Below, piece after piece: positions 1 through 5,012 of a stretch of 5,191 nt of DNA. Under the pieces are notes generated by a model. That model was not told the DNA's origin. It did not search any database and saw only the letters and a list, made by a program, of their open reading frames with translations. Origin of the DNA: a bacterium (lineage in GTDB: Bacteria; Pseudomonadota; Gammaproteobacteria; Burkholderiales; Burkholderiaceae_C); contig JAVBYK010000389.1 in NCBI GenBank assembly GCA_030824095.1, positions 1-5,191 of the forward strand, in the 5' to 3' direction. The translations under genes were made by a program, and so were the position numbers. Position 1 is the stretch's first letter. Each line of letters begins with the position of its first letter.

Positions 1-128
1 TCACCACTGCGCAGCGCCACCAGCAGGGTGTTGAGCGCGGCCTGGGCACCCTCGTGGGGGTAGAAGAACGCCGAGTCGGGCGTGATCGAAAAGGGGGCTT
101 CCCGCAGCGAAAAATGCCCCAGGTACAT
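1..128 (-). CDS. mshM: MshM, ExeA/GspA-type AAA ATPase, N-terminal fragment (42 codons in window)
   Basis: Partial gene that runs off the left edge. It starts at the ATG at 128-126 and reads MYLGHFSLREAPFSITPDSA, then FFYPHEGAQAALNTLLVALRSG. The opening 'MYL-HF-L-E-PF-ITPD--FFY' followed by a short helix is the hallmark start of the ExeA/GspA/MshM family of P-loop AAA ATPases; the Walker A motif would come just beyond the window. In this family the ATPase couples ATP hydrolysis to assembly of the cognate secretin, through a peptidoglycan-binding or partner protein. Its ATG overlaps the mshL stop (TGATG), so it is probably translated by coupling to mshL. No strong Shine-Dalgarno is visible upstream. 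The family call rests on recognising the N-terminal motif and the position right after the secretin gene; the catalytic motifs cannot be checked here. Confidence 0.88.
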   Translation of the reverse strand, partial: MYLGHFSLREAPFSITPDSAFFYPHEGAQAALNTLLVALRSG

Positions 129-1984
129 CAGCGCGCCGGCCCCGCCGGTTCCACGTTGTAGACACTGCCGTCCATGCGGATCACGCGGGCCCGGCTGGCA
201 CTCATGTCGTCCAGGGCTTCGCGGGTGCGGCGGGTCTGAGCCTCCCAATCGTCGGCATTGCGGATGATGGTGGGCTTGATCAGCACCACCAGTTCCTTCT
301 TGCGGCCCGAATTGGCCTTGTTGCCCAGGATGGACGACCAGAAGGGCACGTCCGTGGTGCCGGGCAGACCGGACGAGCGGCGGTTGGACTCCAGTTGCAT
401 CAGGCCGCCAATGGCGACGATGTTGCCGTCCTGGATGCGCACCATGGTGTCGGACTCGTTGACCGAGCTGGAAGCCAGTGGCAGCTTGTAGTTGCCGATG
501 GTGCCCAGGTCGATCTGCTTGGTCTTCTCGGTGACATTGGTCACCGAAGGCCGCACGTGCAGCGTGATGTTGTTGCCGTCGTCAATCTGCGGGGTGACGT
601 CCAGCGCAATGCCGGAGAAGAACTGGGTCAGCGTGACCGTGGGCAGCGTGGGTGCCGTCGAGCTGGTCGTCGATGTGGAAGAGGTGGCAGCCGTACCGCC
701 AGACACATTGGTCACATAGAAATCGTCGGTGCCGACCTTCAGCAGCGCCTTCTGGTTGTTCAGCGTCGCAATGCGCGGACTGCTCAGGATCTGGATGTCG
801 CCACGCGTCTCCAAAAAGCCGAGCACCGCCTGGAAGCCATCGGTGGCCAGCGCCAGACCGAAGAGGCCACCGGTGCCAACCGGCAGCGATTGCGTGTCGG
901 CCAGCGCGCTGGCGCCTGCAGGAAAGCCCGGCACGTTGGTCGTCACGCCGTTGATCAGCACATTGTTGGCGGTGCCACCGCCCACCGTGCCAATCACGCC
1001 GGTGTGGCGACCGGCATTGCGCAGCGCCGACCAGTCGATGCCGCTCTGGTAGCCGTCGCGCAGCTCCACTTCCACAATCTTGGCCTCCAGCATGACCTGG
1101 CGCTCCACGGCAATCTGTGCGGCCTTCAGGAACTGGGCCACCTGGCGCAGCTCATCGGGCATGGCGCGCACGGCCATGATGCCGGCCTGCGGGCTGACGA
1201 TGACATTGCGCCCGGCACCGCCACCGAGCATGCCCTTGACCGCGTCCGACAGTTCGGCCCAGAAATCGGTCCGTGAACTGGTGGAAATGCGGCTGTTCTC
1301 GATTTGCTGGCCAGTGCCGCCGCCTCCCGAGGCGCCATTGGCTGCATTGTTGCCACCGGCTGCGTTGCCGCTGCCACCACTGTTGCTGTTCATGCCGGAG
1401 GAGCCCGACGACACCCGCAGCTCGCTGGTACCCACGCGCAGGGAGTGGGGGTAGTTGATGGTGAACACCCGGGTCTGCAGCGTGGGGGCATACACGGTGA
1501 TGCGGCGCCCCTCAATCTTGAAATCGTAGCCATACACGTCGCGAATGGCTTCCAGTGCCTCGGTCACCGTCACACCGCGCAGGGTCACCGACAGGGTGCC
1601 CGACACATCCGGGTGCATCAGCATGCTGTAGCGGGTGTCAGCCACAATGGCCAGGAAGACCTCGCGCGCCTGCGCATTGTTGACCAGCAAGTCCAGCCGC
1701 GGCTCGGCTGCGACCGGCATGGCCTTGGGCGCCGGTTCGGCCAGCGCGTCGCTGACCCGGGTGGGCACCGCCACCGTGGGTTTGACAACGGGTGCAGCCA
1801 GCTCGGCGCGCACAGTCTCGGTTACGTCGGGCGTGCGCAGCGGCCGGTCCGCGGAACAGCCCACCAGCAAACTGGCACCCAAAACAAAGCAGACACCGGT
1901 CACCGCCCACTGTCGCGCGGACGCCGTCGCACCCAAGGGGAATGTTGAAGTCGGTTCGATCATGGTGGCTGCTTTGGTAGTCAT
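128..1984 (-). CDS. mshL: MshL, MSHA-type pilus outer-membrane secretin (lipoprotein)
   Basis: 618 aa from the ATG at 1984. It forms the gated outer-membrane ring through which the pilus leaves the cell. Visible domains: a lipoprotein signal peptide with lipobox LLVGC (Cys43); a linker rich in Pro and Ala; a secretin/TonB N0 (STN) domain at about 97-166 (LDLLVNNAQAREVF, then DVSGTLSVTLRGVTVTEALE); a Gly/Ser/Asn-rich loop at about 192-227; an N1-like domain at about 240-294; and the secretin core at about 297-573, opening with VMLEAKIVEVELRDGYQSGI and including the gate-type sequence SGLPGTTDVPFWSSILGNK and the final strand KKELVVLIKPTII. A Ser/Thr tract lies at about 429-448. The reading frame is open back to 2191, but that extension overlaps mshK. 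The ATG at 1984 sits 10 bp after the mshK stop and places a proper signal peptide. ATG 1963 (MIEPTS) is an equally workable start. No clear ribosome binding site separates the two. Confidence 0.95.
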   Translation of the reverse strand: MTTKAATMIEPTSTFPLGATASARQWAVTGVCFVLGASLLVGCSADRPLRTPDVTETVRAELAAPVVKPTVAVPTRVSDALAEPAPKAMPVAAEPRLDLLVNNAQAREVFLAIVADTRYSMLMHPDVSGTLSVTLRGVTVTEALEAIRDVYGYDFKIEGRRITVYAPTLQTRVFTINYPHSLRVGTSELRVSSGSSGMNSNSGGSGNAAGGNNAANGASGGGGTGQQIENSRISTSSRTDFWAELSDAVKGMLGGGAGRNVIVSPQAGIMAVRAMPDELRQVAQFLKAAQIAVERQVMLEAKIVEVELRDGYQSGIDWSALRNAGRHTGVIGTVGGGTANNVLINGVTTNVPGFPAGASALADTQSLPVGTGGLFGLALATDGFQAVLGFLETRGDIQILSSPRIATLNNQKALLKVGTDDFYVTNVSGGTAATSSTSTTSSTAPTLPTVTLTQFFSGIALDVTPQIDDGNNITLHVRPSVTNVTEKTKQIDLGTIGNYKLPLASSSVNESDTMVRIQDGNIVAIGGLMQLESNRRSSGLPGTTDVPFWSSILGNKANSGRKKELVVLIKPTIIRNADDWEAQTRRTREALDDMSASRARVIRMDGSVYNVEPAGPAR

Positions 1985-1994
1985 CTGCGTGCAT

Positions 1995-2432
1995 TCACGG
2001 TTGGGTATCTTCGCACGGCGTGGCGACGGGATGCGAATTGGGTGCAAGGACTGGGGAATTGGGCGCGCCAGCCCCGGAGGCACACGCGGGCTTGGCATGG
2101 ACCACCTTGCGTTCAATACCGGCAAAGCGCGGGACCTTGATCTGCGCACGACCATCGTGTAGCCAGACCTCGGATTCAGTGATGCGGTCAACCCGCATCA
2201 TGCCGACCTTGTCGCCCACGGCATACAGACGTGTGCCGACGACGAGATAGGACTTTCCATCACGCACCAGCACGGTCATGCCCTCCTCGCCCACCGGAGA
2301 GGGCCCCACTGCTGCAGACTCGCCAGGCGCTATGGTAGGGTCGCGCCCTTCCTGGGCGGCCAGAGGCAGCACACACGACAACAGGGCACAAGCCAGAATC
2401 TGTGTGCGGACAGAACGAATGGGCAACATCAT
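1995..2432 (-). CDS. mshK: MshK, small periplasmic MSHA pilus biogenesis protein
   Basis: 145 aa. The N-terminus is a Sec signal peptide (MMLPIRSVRTQILACALLSC, then VLPLAA), with likely cleavage after Ala26. The mature protein begins with QEGRDPTIAP, matching the DPT-P motif typical of MshK and GspB/PilP-like proteins. Residues 53-110 form a compact beta-rich unit (VRDGKSYLVVGTRLYAVGDKV, then RITESEVWLHDGRAQIKV) of the kind found in PilP/GspC-type linker proteins. The tail from about 115 is rich in Pro, Ala and Ser and holds two cysteines (117 and 140). By analogy with PilP it would bridge the inner-membrane PilN/PilO-like pair and the MshL secretin in the periplasm; that role is inferred. 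Two tandem ATGs (2432 and 2429) are possible starts. The first overlaps the mshJ stop as ATGA and has GGGAG 7 bp upstream, so it is preferred. MshK proteins diverge strongly, so gene order supports the name as much as sequence does. Confidence 0.85.
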   Translation of the reverse strand: MMLPIRSVRTQILACALLSCVLPLAAQEGRDPTIAPGESAAVGPSPVGEEGMTVLVRDGKSYLVVGTRLYAVGDKVGMMRVDRITESEVWLHDGRAQIKVPRFAGIERKVVHAKPACASGAGAPNSPVLAPNSHPVATPCEDTQP

Positions 2433-3064
2433 GGAGGGACTCCCACTACAAAGACCTGCAGAGTCAGTTCCGGCGGCTGCTTGGTAGCCTTCAATTGCAA
2501 GGGACCCCAGCGCAAGGTGGGCAAGGCGGTTTCCAATGTTGCGACGTAACGCACCAGCTCGGCATAGGAGCCCGATACGCTCAATTCCAGCCCACGCCGG
2601 GACAGGACCGGCGCATTGGCGCCTGCCGCTGCGGCAGGTGTCGCAACTGGCGAATCGTGCTTGAGGGTACCGGTGCTCAGCAGGGTCAGGCCATCCTGGC
2701 GGCGCAGGAACTGCACCAGCGCCTGTTCAATGGCCGGGCCACCCTCGGCCAGCGGAGCCACTGCCCGGATGTCCTCGTTGACCACATCCAGGCGTTGGCC
2801 AATCTCGGCGATTTCGTCGCGCACCACCTTGCTGGCATCCACCGGTTGGGCGGCGCCCTGGAGTTCGGCGCGCAGGCGATTGAGCTCCACAGCCTGCGCG
2901 GCAAACCGCTGCTTTGCCTGGGTATTCGCCATCTGGGCCGGCGACAGCCACAGCGTATCGGCCAGCGCCAGCGTGCAGACAATAATGGCCAGAAACAGGA
3001 ATACCCGCTCGCGCAGGTTCAACGCATCAATGCGCGTGACCAGTTGCTGCCAGCGTTGCTTCAT
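2429..3064 (-). CDS. mshJ: MshJ, PilO-like inner-membrane pilus assembly protein
   Basis: 211 aa, a bitopic membrane protein with PilO-type architecture: a short basic cytoplasmic N-terminus (MKQRWQQLVTRIDALNLRER), one transmembrane helix at about 21-40 (VFLFLAIIVCTLALADTLWL), a helical, probably coiled-coil segment at about 42-105 rich in Gln, Glu, Arg and Leu, then a ferredoxin-like periplasmic domain at about 112-209. That domain contains GLELSVSGSYAELVRYVATLE and ends with LTLQVFVVG. A Pro/Ala linker (about 139-152) interrupts it. PilO homologues pair with PilN to form the inner-membrane alignment platform. The start is ATG 3064, which overlaps the stop of the PilN-like gene as ATGA and is preceded by a strong GGGGAG. 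The stop overlaps the mshK start. Sequence alone gives the PilO-like fold; the name MshJ follows from its place between the PilN-like gene and mshK. Confidence 0.9.
   Translation of the reverse strand: MKQRWQQLVTRIDALNLRERVFLFLAIIVCTLALADTLWLSPAQMANTQAKQRFAAQAVELNRLRAELQGAAQPVDASKVVRDEIAEIGQRLDVVNEDIRAVAPLAEGGPAIEQALVQFLRRQDGLTLLSTGTLKHDSPVATPAAAAGANAPVLSRRGLELSVSGSYAELVRYVATLETALPTLRWGPLQLKATKQPPELTLQVFVVGVPP
2440..2444 (-). promoter_or_regulatory. Ribosome binding site of mshK
   Basis: GGGAG on the minus strand lies 7 bp before the first of two tandem mshK ATGs and 10 bp before the second. The spacing favours the first. The site lies inside the end of mshJ, as expected where stop and start codons overlap. 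Confidence 0.6.
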
Positions 3065-3762
3065 GGTTTGCTCCCCGGTGCACTGGCGGCGGCCAGGGCG
3101 GCCTGTGGCGCCGGCTCGATGCTGACCAGATTGAATGACCAGACCGGTCGCGCCGCGGCCACCGGGCTGGATCCCACAGGGGCTGGCGCGCGCGCCGTCG
3201 CCGTCTTGGACAGGGTGGCACTTTCCACCCGCACGGTGGACAGCTTCAAGCCCTGCATCAGGGGACTAACGGCCAGTTGGTCCACCCACTCATTCAGTGC
3301 GGACGGCTCCAGCGTGTAGCCGGTGACTTCGAACCGGGTACCGTCCATCTTGACTTCGGTGACCCACACCGGAGCAGGAATGCTGCGCGCCACCCAGGTC
3401 AGGCGGTCCGAATGGCCCCAGCCCGGGCGGAACAAGCCTTCCTTCAGTGCCTCGCGCAATTTCTCGCGCTGGGCCAGGGTGTTGCGCCGTGCCTGCAACT
3501 GCGCCAGCAGAGCCGGGTCCACCGGGGCGGCACTGGCCTTGCTGCGCTCAATGGCGGCCTTCAAGGTCTCCACGTCGCGCGCCTGAGCCAGGTTCGTCTG
3601 GCGGAACGACTCGGTGCTCTTGTCCAGGTTCCAGACCCACACGCCCGCCAGGATCCCGCCCAACAGCAGAAAAACACCCAGTGCAACCACCATGGTGTGC
3701 GCGGAGAAGTAACGCTTTTGCGTTAGCAGGATCGGCGTACAAAGATTGATTTGCTGGGGCAT
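3061..3762 (-). CDS. PilN-domain protein of the MSHA pilus (fimbrial assembly)
   Basis: 233 aa, with the usual layout of PilN/GspL-C-type fimbrial assembly proteins. A short cytoplasmic N-terminus carries the characteristic INL motif (MPQQINLCTPIL), which in PilN docks into the PilM actin-like protein. A transmembrane helix follows at about 24-44 (VVALGVFLLLGGILAGVWVW). Next are a helical coiled-coil stretch at about 48-110, a small alpha/beta periplasmic domain at about 115-182 (LTWVARSIPAPVWVTEVKMD, then FEVTGYTLEPSALNEWVDQL), and a low-complexity Ala/Pro tail at about 188-233. It would link MshI in the cytoplasm to MshJ in the membrane. The start is ATG 3762, 14 bp after the mshI stop, with no strong ribosome binding site, so translation may depend on mshI. 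Some MSHA clusters name this position as a second MshI-type gene; I assign only the domain. Confidence 0.88.
   Translation of the reverse strand: MPQQINLCTPILLTQKRYFSAHTMVVALGVFLLLGGILAGVWVWNLDKSTESFRQTNLAQARDVETLKAAIERSKASAAPVDPALLAQLQARRNTLAQREKLREALKEGLFRPGWGHSDRLTWVARSIPAPVWVTEVKMDGTRFEVTGYTLEPSALNEWVDQLAVSPLMQGLKLSTVRVESATLSKTATARAPAPVGSSPVAAARPVWSFNLVSIEPAPQAALAAASAPGSKP
3071..3076 (-). promoter_or_regulatory. Ribosome binding site of mshJ
   Basis: GGGGAG on the minus strand, 6 bp before the mshJ ATG at 3064 and inside the last codons of the preceding gene. It is the best Shine-Dalgarno in the window and fixes the mshJ start. Confidence 0.7.
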
Positions 3763-3776
3763 GGTGGTGGACGCGC

Positions 3777-4844
3777 TCAGAGCTTGCGGGTTTCGGTGCG
3801 CAACAGCACGCCCAGTAGCGGCAGGCAGTACAACTGGTCAGCCACCGGCACCTCCTGCAGCCCAGGAAACTGGGCTTGCAGGTCCATGGCTGAAACCGTT
3901 TGTCCCATTTCACGGCCCAACCAGGAGGCCAATTCTGCCGAGCGCTCGCCAGCATAGACACGCAAACCGCTCAGGGGCATGCTGGACCAGGTGCGGTCCC
4001 ACAAATCCAGCGAGCGCTGCACTTCGACCACAAACCGCTGAACACGGTCCGTATCACCATGGTCAACAGCGCCGGCAGAGTAGTCGGCCCCCTGCGAAAC
4101 GCCGCCGACGGCATAGTCGGGCACATACTCGTCCACTGGCGTAAAGGCATCTGGGGCGGGGCTAGCGTCAGCATCCGCACCGGCACCCCAGGACATGGAC
4201 AGAAAACCCTGCGGCAAATCCAGCCGGCGGGTAAAGAAGAGTTCCTCATTGGCGCTGATGGTCAGAACCGCCTGACGATCATCGGAAATCAGCAGCGTCG
4301 CATCGGCACGATCCAGCCGACCTTCCTGCTTGGCCAGGGCACTCTGCAAGTTGCGCTGGGCGGTCTCCTGAATGTCGATCACGGGCACGGTCCAGTGCAG
4401 AGCATCCCCCAAGTCCAGGACTTCACGCACCACCTGGTTGTTGGCGGCCACCACAAACATGTGCTGGGGGCCTTTTTGCTGGCCATCGCCAACTTGCATA
4501 ACATCCAAGGTGATGTCATCAATATGGACATTGACCATGTCCCGAATCTGGTAGCGCGCAGCGGAGCGCAATTCCTCGGGAGAGACCAGTGGTGTATCAA
4601 TCTGCAGCAGCTGGTATTGTTCGGGGCGCAGCATCACGCGCGCAACCAGCCCTTTGAGCCCCAGCCCCTGCAGGCGGCGCACGAAGTCTTCCATGTTGTC
4701 TTCGCCCTGGCGCTCCACTCCCATTTGCTGGATCACGTAGAAACCATCGGCATTGATGCGTGCGCGCAGATACGCAAACGTGTTCGCCGACCAGGATGCG
4801 ATGAACTGGTCAGACGAGGCTTTGCTTTTCCACGGCCAGCGCAT
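3777..4844 (-). CDS. mshI: MshI, PilM-like cytoplasmic pilus assembly protein
   Basis: 355 aa, with no signal peptide or membrane helix. It matches the MshI/PilM class, an actin-like fold that sits under the inner membrane and binds the N-terminus of a PilN partner, which is encoded next. Recognisable parts: LRPEQYQLLQIDTPLVSPEE at about 72-91 and the following RYQIRDMVNVHIDDITLDV; VVAANNQVVREVLDLG at about 131-146; the strand pair ATLLISDDRQAVLTISANEE at about 182-201; VEVQRSLDLWDR at about 273-284; and the C-terminal LPLLGVLLRTE. Residues about 219-265 form an Asp/Ala-rich, low-complexity insertion not expected in compact PilM. The N-terminal strand (FAYLRARI) lacks the D-x-G nucleotide-binding signature of active actin-fold ATPases, so nucleotide binding is doubtful. 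The start is ATG 4844, with AGGAG 11 bp upstream. A cytoplasmic actin-like role is inferred from the family. Confidence 0.88.
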   Translation of the reverse strand: MRWPWKSKASSDQFIASWSANTFAYLRARINADGFYVIQQMGVERQGEDNMEDFVRRLQGLGLKGLVARVMLRPEQYQLLQIDTPLVSPEELRSAARYQIRDMVNVHIDDITLDVMQVGDGQQKGPQHMFVVAANNQVVREVLDLGDALHWTVPVIDIQETAQRNLQSALAKQEGRLDRADATLLISDDRQAVLTISANEELFFTRRLDLPQGFLSMSWGAGADADASPAPDAFTPVDEYVPDYAVGGVSQGADYSAGAVDHGDTDRVQRFVVEVQRSLDLWDRTWSSMPLSGLRVYAGERSAELASWLGREMGQTVSAMDLQAQFPGLQEVPVADQLYCLPLLGVLLRTETRKL

Positions 4845-4846
4845 GC

Positions 4847-4933
4847 TTAAGCGCGCTCCTGCAGGAACTGCTGGTTGCCTGGTATCTGGGCTTGGATCAT
4901 GGACGGATTGGAATAGAGATAGTCTGCTCTCAT
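4847..4933 (-). CDS. Possible 28-codon short ORF ahead of mshI (leader peptide candidate)
   Basis: Reading from ATG 4933 gives MRADYLYSNPSM, then IQAQIPGNQQFLQERA and a TAA at 4849-4847, only 2 bp before the mshI ATG. I do not recognise the peptide. It is hydrophilic, with no signal peptide and no run of one amino acid that would suggest an attenuator. For it: it fills the mshI-proximal half of the only gap, and its stop nearly touches the mshI start, which fits translational coupling. Against it: no Shine-Dalgarno before its ATG (preceded by CAGCTATTAAA), and ORFs of this length arise by chance. An internal ATG at 4900 (MIQAQ) also exists and likewise lacks a clear site. Confidence 0.22.
   Translation of the reverse strand: MRADYLYSNPSMIQAQIPGNQQFLQERA
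4856..4860 (-). promoter_or_regulatory. Probable ribosome binding site of mshI
   Basis: AGGAG on the minus strand, 11 bp before the mshI ATG. The spacing is a little long but usable. It lies inside the end of the 28-codon short ORF, so a ribosome finishing that ORF would pass over it. Confidence 0.5.
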
Positions 4934-4991
4934 TTTAATAGCTGATGGCGCGCGCGCGCCAAAGATTTACAGGCTTTTGATCATTGTCCAA
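4931..4991 (-). promoter_or_regulatory. Candidate promoter region for the mshI operon
   Basis: This stretch is markedly AT-richer than the flanking genes. On the minus strand TTGGAC (4991-4986) is followed after 16 bp by TAAATC (4969-4964), a weak sigma-70-like pair. A second possible pair is TTGGCG (4962-4957) with TATTAA (4940-4935), also 16 bp apart, whose -35 lies inside the CG palindrome. Neither is close to consensus. The whole MSHA cluster may instead be read from a promoter upstream of the DUF6701 gene. Confidence 0.3.
4946..4961. repeat. Perfect 16-bp CG palindrome in the gap before mshI
   Basis: The sequence TGGCGCGCGCGCGCCA is its own reverse complement with no unpaired centre. 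Twelve bases (4948-4959) are strictly alternating G and C. It sits in otherwise AT-rich DNA between the DUF6701 gene and mshI. With no loop and no T-run on either side, it is not a standard intrinsic terminator. It could be a dimeric-protein site, a cruciform or Z-DNA-prone element, or chance in a GC-rich genome. Confidence 0.9.
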
Positions 4992-5012
4992 CAAAATGAC
5001 TGGCAATTCGCA

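Larger units (their letters stand above)
4845..5012. other. 168-bp intergenic gap between the DUF6701 gene and mshI
   Basis: This is the only sizeable non-coding stretch in the window. It holds the weak promoter-like hexamers, the 16-bp palindrome, the 28-codon short ORF and the mshI ribosome binding site described separately. There is no recognisable intrinsic terminator after the DUF6701 gene, so read-through into mshI is possible. Confidence 0.8.

Noticed and set aside
395..1276. Long plus-strand open frame (293 codons) opposite mshL
   Set aside because: It lies entirely antisense to the conserved secretin core. The translation is rich in Arg, His, Gln and Gly with no recognisable domain, as expected for an antisense frame in GC-rich DNA.
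1304..1948. Plus-strand open frame (214 codons) opposite the mshL N-terminus
   Set aside because: It mirrors the Gly/Ser/Asn loop and the STN domain on the other strand. Composition is His/Arg/Gln-rich and no motif is visible.
2402..3319. Plus-strand open frame (305 codons) opposite mshJ and the PilN-like gene
   Set aside because: It is antisense to two well-supported membrane proteins and has no coherent domain, signal or ribosome binding site.
3900..4850. Plus-strand open frame (316 codons) opposite mshI
   Set aside because: It is antisense to mshI. Its hydrophobic pattern simply mirrors MshI codons, and nothing in it resembles a known family.
4946..4961. Intrinsic terminator after the DUF6701 gene
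   Set aside because: The CG palindrome has no loop and is not followed by a T-run on either strand, so it does not have the form of a rho-independent terminator.
4845..5012. Sigma-54 promoter for the pilus operon
   Set aside because: I looked for TGGC-N7-TTGC-like -24/-12 elements on the minus strand of the gap and found none with correct spacing.
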